64,000 bases of DNA, taken from the NCBI GenBank assembly GCA_013289685.1, contig JABCZL010000006.1, positions 1-64,000 on the forward strand. Reading direction: 5' to 3'. The translations under genes were made by a program, and so were the position numbers. Source of the DNA: Acidobacteriota bacterium. Lineage in GTDB: Bacteria > Acidobacteriota > Terriglobia > Terriglobales > Acidobacteriaceae. Shown one piece after another: positions 28,715 through 38,788 of the stretch. The notes under the pieces are model-generated. The model worked only from the letters and a program-made list of their open reading frames with translations. It did not search any database and was not told where the DNA came from. Position 1 is the first letter of the stretch. Every line of letters starts with the position of its first letter.

Positions 28715-29512
28715 ATGGAATGTCCGCATTGCCACGGCCAAGTCAGCTCGAGCGCAAAGCACTGCAAACGCTGCGGTGGGATTATTCCTTCGAGCCAGCA
28801 TCTTTTGGAGGAGTGCGGACTGACGAAGCCCGCCCTCGTCAGCACCGCCACCAACGCCACTTCCCCTCCCGTTCGCGCCGCTGGCCGATACCGGTTCGCC
28901 AGGCTCGGCGACCGGTTCATCGCTTTTGTGCTCGATCTTGCTCTGCTGTTTGGCCTGTTCGCTATCGTCGATGCGTGGGCTTTTATGCGGTGGGGCAGAT
29001 TCGACGCGACCGAATTGCAGCTCACAGCCGCTTCCCTGGTGATTGCGATAACGCTGAACGCCACCATGCTTTTCTTGTATGGCTGGCTGCTGGAGGCGGC
29101 ATGTGGCGCCACGCTAGGCAAAGTTCTGGTGGGAATCCGAGTGGTGCGAACCACCCAACGAGGCGCATTAGCTGCGTGCGCCGTGCGCAATCTTCTGAGG
29201 ATCCTCGACGGCCTTGGCTTTTATCTGGTGGGGACTTCCGTGGCAGCATGCTCTGAGGTTCGGCAACGAATCGGCGACATTTGCGCGCATACCGCGGTCA
29301 TCGAAGAAAGCTTCGGAGTTGCCGCCAGACTGAGTGCGATCGTGCTGTGGATTGCGACTCTGACCGGAGCGGGCTGGGCTGTCCCTCGCATCTGTTCGGC
29401 CAACAATCCGGTGCAAACGCGGTATCTGAGCCAAGTGGTCGTCCGCATTGGTAGAACAACAAATTCTATGTACTTCCGAATCGCCTCTTTCACGTTGGAT
29501 GTGCACTCTTGA
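28715..29512 (+). CDS. zinc-ribbon and RDD-domain membrane protein
   Basis: A 265-aa protein from ATG 28715 (MECPHCHGQVSSSAKHCKRC), so the Cys4 zinc ribbon (CPHC...CKRC) is at the extreme N-terminus. An RDD domain follows at about 60-215, with RFARLGDRFIAFVLDLALLF, LEAACGATLGKVLVGIRVV and three or more transmembrane helices. RDD proteins are small membrane proteins of mostly unknown or transport-related function. The C-terminal segment has one more hydrophobic stretch (LSAIVLWIATLTGAGWAV). The in-frame extension to 28649 lacks family features. No clear pathway link to the neighbours. Confidence 0.85.
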   Translation: MECPHCHGQVSSSAKHCKRCGGIIPSSQHLLEECGLTKPALVSTATNATSPPVRAAGRYRFARLGDRFIAFVLDLALLFGLFAIVDAWAFMRWGRFDATELQLTAASLVIAITLNATMLFLYGWLLEAACGATLGKVLVGIRVVRTTQRGALAACAVRNLLRILDGLGFYLVGTSVAACSEVRQRIGDICAHTAVIEESFGVAARLSAIVLWIATLTGAGWAVPRICSANNPVQTRYLSQVVVRIGRTTNSMYFRIASFTLDVHS

Positions 29513-29671
29513 GCCAAAGACCTGGCAGCGTTCCCGGGTATTTCAATCGTTGACGAGCACGTCCAAACCCTTGCCCGGCGTGCCTTCAGACGAACTATTC
29601 ATTAACGAGTACGGTCTTGCAGAGGTTGCATTATTATGAGAACCTCTCTTGTCCCAGATACGGGGAATCGC

Positions 29672-31678
29672 ATGAAACGTCTTCTTATTCTGACTCCGCT
29701 AGCCATTACTCTCAGCCTGGGCGTGGCAAGTTTGACGGGCTGCGGTGGTGGGTCGTCAACCACTCCTCCACCGCCTCCGCCGCCCTCGATTACCAGCTTC
29801 ACCGCGAATCCAACCTCCATTACGAATGGAACTAGCGCGGCTCTGATGGGCGTCTTCGCAAACGGCGCAGGCGTTATCACTCCGGGCAATCTTCCAGCCA
29901 CCAGCGGCGTAGCTGTAAACGTGAGTCCCACGGCGACCACAATTTATACGCTGACCGTCACTCCCACGAGCGGGACGGCGGTCACCGCGCCGGCCACCGT
30001 CACCGTGAACGCTGCGCCGGCGATTACCAGCTTCGGCGCGAGTTCGGAAACCATTACGACGGGATCCAACGCGACTTTGACCGCAGTGTTCGCGAACGGC
30101 ACCGGCGTGATCACGCCCGGCAATCTGACCGCCACCAGCGGCGTGGGAGTGAGCGTGAGCCCCACAGCGACCACCACGTACGTCCTCACCGTGACCAACG
30201 CTACCCCGACAGCAGTCACCGCGATTGCCACGGTAACTGTAGCCTCGGCCACCGTTAGCTCGGTGACCGTGGATCTGTCGAGCACCGGTACCCCCGCAGT
30301 GACCAACAAGCTGCTGGGAATGAACATGGCTGTCTGGTATGACCTGGTCGGCAACCAGACCGGAATCGTGAGCGGTTTGCAGGCTGCCGGTATCACGCAG
30401 GTGCGTTGGCCGGGAGGATCGGATTCCGACCAATACCACTGGTCAAACAATGCTCAGTGCAATGGCGGCTATTCCGATCCGAACGACACGTTTCCCAATT
30501 TCGTCAACGACGTGGCCAAGCCAGCGAACCTCGATGTGGCGCTGACGGCGAATTACGGTTCCGACGCAGCCTGCACCGCCGGCGGCGATCCCAGCGAAGC
30601 TGCCGCCTGGGCCACGGCCGCGCTGAACGCAGGAATCACTCCGAGCCACATGACGGTGGGCAACGAGGAGTATGGGAGCTGGGAGTACGACCTGCACTCC
30701 ACCAAGAACGACCCCACCATCTACGCCGCCGCAGTGGTGGGAACAACCGGCTACTACCAGTCGATTAAAACGGCCAGCCCGAGCACGCTCGTCGGCATCG
30801 ACGTGGACGCGGATAATACGTCCGGCGGATGGGACAACACGGTGATGGCCAATGCCAAGGGGTCCTATGACTTCGTGGAATATCACTATTACCCGGAAGC
30901 GCCGGGCCAGGAGAACGACACCTTCATCGTGCAGCAGGCGGCGCAGGGGTTGACCACGAACATCGACACCCTCAAGGCGGAGCTGAACAACTGGGGGACT
31001 CCGAACACTCCCATTTACGTGGGCGAGATCGGCGGGCCTTACAGCAACCCGGGCAAGCAGAGCTGGTCGATTACCCAGGGTCTGTATGCCGGCCAGGTGC
31101 TGGGCGAGATGATGAACGCTGGCGTCTCGCGCCTGACCTGGTGGATTGGCTTCGGCAATTGCAACGGCACCAGCGGAAACCTCAGCACATCGCTCTATGG
31201 ATGGCAGGATTTCGGAGCCTACAACGTTTTCTCCGATGGATCGGACGATCCCACCTGTCCGGGCGCGGGCCCGCTCGGCAACATGTCTCCCACGGCACGC
31301 GCGTTTCAGTTGTTCAGCCAGATGGGCGTCAACGGCCAGAAGGTGCTGACGACCAGCGTTTCGGGTGACCCGACCGACGTGCGCGCTTATGCGGCCACCA
31401 ACCCCAACGGCACGGCCGTGTTCCTATTCAACGACAACGAAAACCTCGCCCAGCCGATCACAATCGCGCTGACCGGCAGAAGCTCATCTTCCAGCGTGAC
31501 GGTCACGACTTACGACAAGGCCATTTACGACCTGTCGGGTTCGCCGACCGGCACTCCGCCGGACCCGGCAGGGAGCGGTACGTGGGCCCCGCCGAATCCC
31601 ACCAGCATGGGCACGCAAAGCCTGCCCCTCACGCTGACTCTCACTCCCTGGAGCATGAACCTGGTCATCATCCAATAA
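29672..31678 (+). CDS. lipoprotein glycosidase with two Ig-like repeats (clan GH-A, arabinofuranosidase-like)
   Basis: A 668-aa protein starting at ATG 29672 after GGGGA. A lipobox (LTGC, Cys24) predicts lipid anchoring, followed by a proline run (32-38). Two tandem Ig-like modules (about 39-115 and 116-195) share FANG-x-GVITPGNL and VSPTAT. The catalytic TIM barrel (about 205-560) has WPGGSDSDQYHW, the probable acid/base Glu332 in VGNEEYGSW and the probable nucleophile Glu452 in VGEIGG. A C-terminal beta domain closes it. The pattern fits GH51/GH39-like enzymes acting on arabinose or xylose linkages, but the exact family is uncertain. It probably acts at the cell surface. Confidence 0.8.
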   Translation: MKRLLILTPLAITLSLGVASLTGCGGGSSTTPPPPPPPSITSFTANPTSITNGTSAALMGVFANGAGVITPGNLPATSGVAVNVSPTATTIYTLTVTPTSGTAVTAPATVTVNAAPAITSFGASSETITTGSNATLTAVFANGTGVITPGNLTATSGVGVSVSPTATTTYVLTVTNATPTAVTAIATVTVASATVSSVTVDLSSTGTPAVTNKLLGMNMAVWYDLVGNQTGIVSGLQAAGITQVRWPGGSDSDQYHWSNNAQCNGGYSDPNDTFPNFVNDVAKPANLDVALTANYGSDAACTAGGDPSEAAAWATAALNAGITPSHMTVGNEEYGSWEYDLHSTKNDPTIYAAAVVGTTGYYQSIKTASPSTLVGIDVDADNTSGGWDNTVMANAKGSYDFVEYHYYPEAPGQENDTFIVQQAAQGLTTNIDTLKAELNNWGTPNTPIYVGEIGGPYSNPGKQSWSITQGLYAGQVLGEMMNAGVSRLTWWIGFGNCNGTSGNLSTSLYGWQDFGAYNVFSDGSDDPTCPGAGPLGNMSPTARAFQLFSQMGVNGQKVLTTSVSGDPTDVRAYAATNPNGTAVFLFNDNENLAQPITIALTGRSSSSSVTVTTYDKAIYDLSGSPTGTPPDPAGSGTWAPPNPTSMGTQSLPLTLTLTPWSMNLVIIQ

Positions 31679-31750
31679 CCGGGCCGAAAGGTGGGCGCCC
31701 GGCGACGCACTCGGTGCGTATGAAATTGTCGCGCCTTGGTAAGGGCGGCA

Positions 31751-31771
31751 CGGGGGTGCGATGCGCCCCCG
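31751..31771. terminator. strong GC hairpin between convergent genes
   Basis: CGGGGGTGC pairs with GCGCCCCCG around a GAT loop, with one wobble. It lies between the lipoprotein glycosidase and katG, which face each other. There is no T-run, so termination is inferred from position and strength. Confidence 0.4.
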
Positions 31772-31856
31772 CGATCCAGAAAAGCGACGACTTCGGTTTA
31801 GCCGATCCAAAACAACAGCAACCGCACGAAGTGGACAGCTTTCTTTTTCGCCGAAC

Positions 31857-34163
<2,307 letters not shown>

Positions 34164-34181
34164 TCATCCTTCGAATCTTGA

Positions 34182-34196
34182 TTGCGCATTGCGCAA
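34182..34196. promoter_or_regulatory. perfect 15-bp palindrome between perR and katG
   Basis: TTGCGCA-T-TGCGCAA is symmetric around one base and lies 25 nt upstream of the katG start. It could be an operator giving katG separate control, or a short processing hairpin. It does not resemble a Fur/PerR box. Confidence 0.45.
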
Positions 34197-34204
34197 AAAG
34201 AGAA

Positions 34205-34633
34205 CTATTGTTTTGCACGGCAGCTGCGACAGAGGCCAAAGACCTCGATCAAGGGCTGCGTCAGATCAAAGCCAGCCGGCAGTTGCCGGGATAGGCGCTT
34301 CAAATCGATTAAGTCTCCTTCGATGTCCTGCACCGATTTGCAGCGGGAGCAGACTAAGTGGTGATGAGGTTCGAGATTGCCGTCCACGCGCAATGTGGAC
34401 GCATGAGGAGTGACTTCTCGCAGCAACCCACACTCGATGAAAAGCCGAAGATTGTTGTAGACCGTGGCCAGAGAAACGGATGGAATTCGACGCCGGACCG
34501 CGGCATAAATGCTTTCTGGAGAATGATGTCCGTGGGAAGCGATGACCGCCTCATAGACCACCTGACGCTGGTGCGTGACCGCCAAACCGTGCTTTGCGGC
34601 CAGCTCACGGAACTGCTCATGGGTAAGACGCAT
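34205..34633 (-). CDS. perR: Fur-family peroxide regulator, PerR-like
   Basis: A 142-aa Fur-family repressor starting at ATG 34633 (MRLTHEQFRELAAKHGL). Winged-helix residues VSLATVYNNLRLF bind DNA. HHSPESIY and EPHHHLVC supply the regulatory metal histidines. CSRC and CRSC form the structural zinc site. An Asp follows in SVQDIEG where PerR has its diagnostic Asp and Fur usually has Glu, which together with the downstream katG supports peroxide sensing. The frame stays open to 34678, but that extension runs through the promoter and is rejected. No Shine-Dalgarno sequence is present, so the mRNA may be nearly leaderless. Confidence 0.93.
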   Translation of the reverse strand: MRLTHEQFRELAAKHGLAVTHQRQVVYEAVIASHGHHSPESIYAAVRRRIPSVSLATVYNNLRLFIECGLLREVTPHASTLRVDGNLEPHHHLVCSRCKSVQDIEGDLIDLKRLSRQLPAGFDLTQPLIEVFGLCRSCRAKQ

Positions 34634-34647
34634 GATTATTGAACGAG

Positions 34648-34678
34648 AATCATTATAAACGATTGAGAACTGTGTCAA
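34648..34678 (-). promoter_or_regulatory. perR-katG promoter with overlapping Fur/PerR-type box
   Basis: On the minus strand TTGACA (34678-34673) and TATAAT (34657-34652) are both perfect consensus boxes, but only 15 nt apart. An AT-rich near-palindrome (AATCATT/AACGATT, 34648-34664, one mismatch between arms) covers the -10, where a PerR dimer would block RNA polymerase. Transcription would begin about 10-15 nt before the ATG. The short spacing may keep basal output low. Confidence 0.7.
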
Positions 34679-34777
34679 CCGAAATTTTTCCTGTTCCCTT
34701 GAGGAGAGCCGTCGGACCAGCTGTAGCTCAGACCACGACCGGCATAGAGACCCGACTTGCAGCGTCGGGAATGCGGT

Positions 34778-36124
34778 TCAGTGGGCTTCGAACAGATACA
34801 GCCCCTTCAAACGCGGATTCATTTTTGCTGCAGCGAGGCCGGCTCGGGTAACTCTGGTCTGAGTCAGATTCAGCCGCTCCAGCTTCTCCAGCTTCGTGAG
34901 TTCTTTCACTCCGGCGGAAGTCACTGCCGTTTTGGAAAGGTCGAGGAATCTCAAATTAGAAAAGTTTGCGACAGCCTGCATGCCCTTGTCCGTCACCTGG
35001 GTGCGGGCGAGTTCCGCATCCACAATCAGGTTGGCAACAGGCGCAAGTTGCTCCAGAGTCGCGTCGTTACAACGAGTCGGTGCGCTGTCCGTGCGAAGGA
35101 TCAGTCCGTCGGTCGGATTCTGGGAACGAGGCACCAGGCGTATGCCGAGTGTAGATTCGAGAGTGGCGATCGTCTGTGATTGCGGACGGTAGTCCGCGGT
35201 CAGAGGCGCCGCCGGTGCTTTCTCCTCCGAGGACGGCAACAGTCCCTGTATTTCGGCATCTGCAATGTGCGTTGTCGCTCCAGCGACGATCCACTTTTCG
35301 ATGACTTTGATTTCTGGCCCGCTGAGCGCGGGTTTTGCTTCCGCTGGCATGAAGTCCTTGCTCTCTGGCGGTAGGGTTACACGCCGAAAGAGTTCACTCT
35401 TGCCGGGTTCACCAGGCTGAATTACCGGACCATCCTTGCCGCCGCGCATTACATGTTCATAGGTATCCAGTCGCAACTTGCCCTTGAACTTCCCCGCATT
35501 GTGGCAAAGAACACATTTCTCCTCGAAAATCGGTTGCACTCGCATTGCATAGAAACTCGTTGGATCAACCGCCGGGGGTCGTTTGTAACCAAGCCAGCGA
35601 CGCAGCGGATCGGGCGCATGCTCGGTCAGGAACGAATCGCCGTGAGTCAACTTGCCGCCCTGGTCGCTAGTCCAGATCAGCAAGCCCACCGTCGCCAACA
35701 TGGCGAGCGCATAGGCGCTTCGTTTCCAACCATACAGGCCCCAGCAGGCGAGGCTCGCGACTGCGAGTGAGAAACCGCCCCACATATGTCGCGTCACGAG
35801 TGAGCCTTCATACCCGCCACTCCAGGCGAGCATCCATCCCAGCCACGCCGAGGCGATGGTCGCAGCCGCTGCCAGTCCCAACACGAAATCTACCGACTGG
35901 CGCAAGTGTCTCTGCTCTCGAGCAAGCGCGGCGCATTCGAGCAGCGGCACAAGCAGCAGCAGGGCGATAGGGATGTGCACTGCAAGGGGGTGGAACCGGC
36001 CCAGGAATTGAGCCAGTTCGGCGCGCTGGAGACCATCCGGTGGGGCCTGGAGCAACAGAATTGGCAGCGGAAAAATCGCAGCGATGCCGAGGGCCACCAT
36101 CCACGCGCGGACTCGAAGTGGCAT
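34778..36124 (-). CDS. DUF2231 membrane domain-monoheme cytochrome-LRR fusion
   Basis: A 448-aa protein with an N-terminal multi-helix membrane domain (helices near 8-26, 46-66, 80-100, 115-132 and 137-152, DUF2231-like, FHPLAVHIPIALLLLVPLL). A planctomycete-type cytochrome C1 domain has its heme site CVLCH at 204-208 (VQPIFEEKCVLCHNAGKFKG). Leucine-rich repeats fill about 355-445 (LRFLDLSKTAVTSAGVKEL, LERLNLTQTRVTRAGL). It is the last gene of the four-gene operon, starting 10 nt after the propeller gene. It may be the membrane electron-transfer or anchoring component. The function of this family is not established. Confidence 0.85.
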   Translation of the reverse strand: MPLRVRAWMVALGIAAIFPLPILLLQAPPDGLQRAELAQFLGRFHPLAVHIPIALLLLVPLLECAALAREQRHLRQSVDFVLGLAAAATIASAWLGWMLAWSGGYEGSLVTRHMWGGFSLAVASLACWGLYGWKRSAYALAMLATVGLLIWTSDQGGKLTHGDSFLTEHAPDPLRRWLGYKRPPAVDPTSFYAMRVQPIFEEKCVLCHNAGKFKGKLRLDTYEHVMRGGKDGPVIQPGEPGKSELFRRVTLPPESKDFMPAEAKPALSGPEIKVIEKWIVAGATTHIADAEIQGLLPSSEEKAPAAPLTADYRPQSQTIATLESTLGIRLVPRSQNPTDGLILRTDSAPTRCNDATLEQLAPVANLIVDAELARTQVTDKGMQAVANFSNLRFLDLSKTAVTSAGVKELTKLEKLERLNLTQTRVTRAGLAAAKMNPRLKGLYLFEAH

Positions 36125-36134
36125 CCTGATCTCG

Positions 36135-37190
36135 TTACGTCCTGCGCAGGAGTGTGATTCGCCCGATCGGCAGCCATTCGGCTACAAGAATGTCGCCATT
36201 GTGCAGAAAGATGGCGTCATGCGGCGTGATGAACTTTCCCGGTGTAAATTGCGGACGCGACTGGCTGCGCCGGGATCCCACTTCGCCATTCTCGGATTTT
36301 CCGTCTCCGAGTTGTGCCACCACCTTGAACTCGCGATCGAGAATGCACACCTGACTGTCCAGATCGGGACAGACCATCCACTCTCCCTGAGTCTGGAAAT
36401 TGCACGGCATGCGCAGGTGAGCCTCGTCTTTGACCGTCTTCAAGTGAGCGCCGTCGAGCGTGAAGGTCTGAATCCGGCGGTTTCCGCGGTCGGCGATGAC
36501 GAGCACTGGCGTTTCCCCTCGCGGGTCGACCCACTGTCCATGCGGATTGTCCATCTCCCCGTCGCCGCGTCCTGGCCTGCCGATCTCCCCCAGAAATTTT
36601 CCGGCGAGTGAAAAGCGCAGCATGTGGTTCGAGCCGTAGCCGTCACCGACGTAAAAGTCGCCGTTCGGGGCGAATGCGACATTTGTCGGCACGAAGGCAA
36701 TGGGCTGTTCCATGTAGTTCGCGTCTTCTCGCGGATAGCCATGCACCCAGGTGACTTCGCCGGCTAGCGTGGTCTTTACGACATTGCAACGGTTGATGTC
36801 GCAATGGTAGAGAAATTCATCCTTGCCCTCGCGGCGCAGTTTCAGTCCATGCGCTCCTCCCCTGAACTCCTCGCCAAAAGCGCGAACAAAACGTCCTTTC
36901 TCGTCGAATACGACGATCGCTTCGCCGCGCATACTCGATTTATGCACGGTGTGCCCGACGTAAATGTGCCCCTGCTCATCCTGACACAGTCCGTGAGTAT
37001 CTCCCCACACCATGCCCTCAGGCGGCACCAGCCAGTCGTGGGCGCACTCGTAAGTGTGTGGCCCGGAACCAAGCACTGGAGGGCGCGTGCCAGACTTGTC
37101 CGAGGTCTGAAGGCCGAAAGACGGCAACGACGCCGCCAGTCCAGCAGCGGAACATGTTGCCAGGAACGATCTGCGAGTTCGTTTGCTCAT
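36135..37190 (-). CDS. NHL-type beta-propeller protein, Tat-exported
   Basis: A 351-aa protein with a Tat-like signal (RTRRSFLATCSAAGLAASL, residues 4-22) and a six-bladed NHL propeller over about 60-345. Blade motifs include GDTHGLCQDEQGHIYVGHTV, NVAFAPNGDFYVGDGYGSNH, LVIADRGNRRIQTFTLDGAH and PHDAIFLHNGDILVAEW. Related proteins include peptidyl-alpha-hydroxyglycine lyase-like propellers, but no catalytic assignment is safe. It sits between the DUF1501 gene and the cytochrome fusion. A 14-bp duplication puts two ATG codons at its start. Confidence 0.85.
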   Translation of the reverse strand: MSKRTRRSFLATCSAAGLAASLPSFGLQTSDKSGTRPPVLGSGPHTYECAHDWLVPPEGMVWGDTHGLCQDEQGHIYVGHTVHKSSMRGEAIVVFDEKGRFVRAFGEEFRGGAHGLKLRREGKDEFLYHCDINRCNVVKTTLAGEVTWVHGYPREDANYMEQPIAFVPTNVAFAPNGDFYVGDGYGSNHMLRFSLAGKFLGEIGRPGRGDGEMDNPHGQWVDPRGETPVLVIADRGNRRIQTFTLDGAHLKTVKDEAHLRMPCNFQTQGEWMVCPDLDSQVCILDREFKVVAQLGDGKSENGEVGSRRSQSRPQFTPGKFITPHDAIFLHNGDILVAEWLPIGRITLLRRT

Positions 37191-37208
37191 ATTCGTTTGC
37201 TCATATTC
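37181..37208. repeat. 14-bp tandem duplication over the NHL-gene start codon
   Basis: GTTTGCTCATATTC occurs at 37181-37194 and 37195-37208. On the coding strand each copy holds an ATG. The upstream ATG opens a 5-codon frame (MSKRI) whose TGA overlaps the true ATG as ATGA, so the duplication has created a tiny upstream ORF. Confidence 0.9.
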
Positions 37209-37231
37209 GTTGCCGCATGGCGGTAGATAGA

Positions 37232-38788
37232 CTAACTCAAAAGTCCAGTCACAACTTTTGCTAGAAGTACTCCGGTGAGTTTTTGGTCCAGCCCTTGAAA
37301 CTTGAATGTGAGCCTTTCATGGTCGATGCCCATCAAGTGAAGCAGCGTGGCGTTGAAATCACGTACGGGTACGGGATCACGAACAATGTTGTAGCAATAT
37401 TCGTCGGTCTCGCCATATGCGATGCCTGGCTTGGCGCCCCCGCCCGACATCCAAACCGTGAAGCAGCGGGGATGATGGTCGCGCCCGTAATTGTCTTTGG
37501 ACAGGCCTCCCTGGCTGTAGACGGTGCGGCCGAACTCTCCACCCCACACGACGAGTGTGTCGTCGAGCATTCCTCGTCGTTTCAAGTCGGTGACGAGTGC
37601 GTAGGAGCCACGATCCGTGGCCGAGCATAATTTGGGCAGCATGCCGACCACGTCGCCATGTACGTCCCAACCCCGCTGATAAATTTGTGTGAAACGTACT
37701 CCGCGCTCCGCCATGCGCCGTGCCAGCAGGCAATTGTGCGCAAACGTGCCCGCCTTCTTTGCGTCTTCGCCGTAGAGTGTCCAAGTGCTGGCGGGCTCGT
37801 CGCCCATGTCCGCCAGTTCGGGCACCGACGTTTGCATCCGGAACGCCATCTCGTATTCCTGGATGCGCGTGTGGGTTTCGGGATCGCCGAGCTCATCGTA
37901 GGTAAGCTGGTTGATGGCATTCACGGCGTCGACCAGTTCGCGCCGAGTGGCGCTGCTCAACCCTGGCGGATTGTCAAGATACAGCACCGGAGTTCCCTCC
38001 GAACGGAAAGCCACTCCGGCGTACTCGTTCGAGAGGAATCCACTGCCCCACAGCTTCGGGGAAATGGGCTGCTGATTGGAATGCGGAATCAAAGCGGAGT
38101 TGAGCACCACAAAGGTTGGAAGATTCTCGTTCATGCTGCCCAGGCCGTAAGACAACCATGCTCCCAGCGACGGCTTGCCAGGGACCATGTTGCCGGTGTT
38201 CATCAAAAGAATTGCCGGCTCGTGGTTGATGGCGTCGGTTTGCAAGGAGTACACCAGCGTTAGGTCGTCGACCATCTTCCCGGTCCAGGGAAGCAGATCA
38301 CCGACCCAGCGCCCTGCATTGCCCTGCTGCGAGAACTTCCAGTGCGATGGAGCGATCGGGAAACGAGCCTGGCCGGCGGTCATCCCGGTAAGGGGCTGGT
38401 TACCGCGTACAGAGTCGGGCAGGTCCTTGTCATAGAGAGCGCTCAGGCCGGGCTTGTAATCCCACATATCCATCTGAGGTGGGGCGCCGGACATGAATAG
38501 GTAGATGCAGCGCTTCGCCGCGGGCGGAAAATTCGGCAAGTGCAGGGCTTCAGGGCTGGGCAACGGGGGCTCAGCGGCGCTCGCCGCACCCGCGAGTAGT
38601 TTGTCGCCCATCAGCACAGCCAAGCCGGCCCATCCCAGGGTCTTGCCCATGCGGCCGAGAAAATGCCGTCGGCTGGCTAGGCGCAGCCATTCTTCGCGCA
38701 GTGATTTCGGCAGGGGCAGATCGTAAACCGATGGGCCTTCGCCGTGATTGTCGCAACAAATGTGCGATATTAGTTTTTTGGGATTCAT
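37232..38788 (-). CDS. DUF1501 family protein, Tat-exported
   Basis: A 518-aa protein of the DUF1501 (sulfatase-like alkaline phosphatase fold) family common in planctomycetes. The Tat-like signal is ASRRHFLGRMGKTLGWAGLA (about residues 20-40). Conserved blocks are CIYLFMSGAPPQMDMWDYKP, NHEPAILLMNTGN, RFTQIYQRGWDVHGD, LVVWGGEFGRT and GRDHHPRCFTVWMSGGGAKPG. The enzyme activity is unproven. The ATG overlaps the preceding stop as ATGA (38788-38785), a sign of translational coupling. In planctomycetes these genes are nearly always next to PSCyt1/DUF1549/DUF1553 genes, as here. Confidence 0.93.
   Translation of the reverse strand: MNPKKLISHICCDNHGEGPSVYDLPLPKSLREEWLRLASRRHFLGRMGKTLGWAGLAVLMGDKLLAGAASAAEPPLPSPEALHLPNFPPAAKRCIYLFMSGAPPQMDMWDYKPGLSALYDKDLPDSVRGNQPLTGMTAGQARFPIAPSHWKFSQQGNAGRWVGDLLPWTGKMVDDLTLVYSLQTDAINHEPAILLMNTGNMVPGKPSLGAWLSYGLGSMNENLPTFVVLNSALIPHSNQQPISPKLWGSGFLSNEYAGVAFRSEGTPVLYLDNPPGLSSATRRELVDAVNAINQLTYDELGDPETHTRIQEYEMAFRMQTSVPELADMGDEPASTWTLYGEDAKKAGTFAHNCLLARRMAERGVRFTQIYQRGWDVHGDVVGMLPKLCSATDRGSYALVTDLKRRGMLDDTLVVWGGEFGRTVYSQGGLSKDNYGRDHHPRCFTVWMSGGGAKPGIAYGETDEYCYNIVRDPVPVRDFNATLLHLMGIDHERLTFKFQGLDQKLTGVLLAKVVTGLLS

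Noticed and set aside
34634..34678. N-terminal extension of the PerR-like protein
   Set aside because: It would be translated from consensus promoter sequence and has no counterpart in the family.
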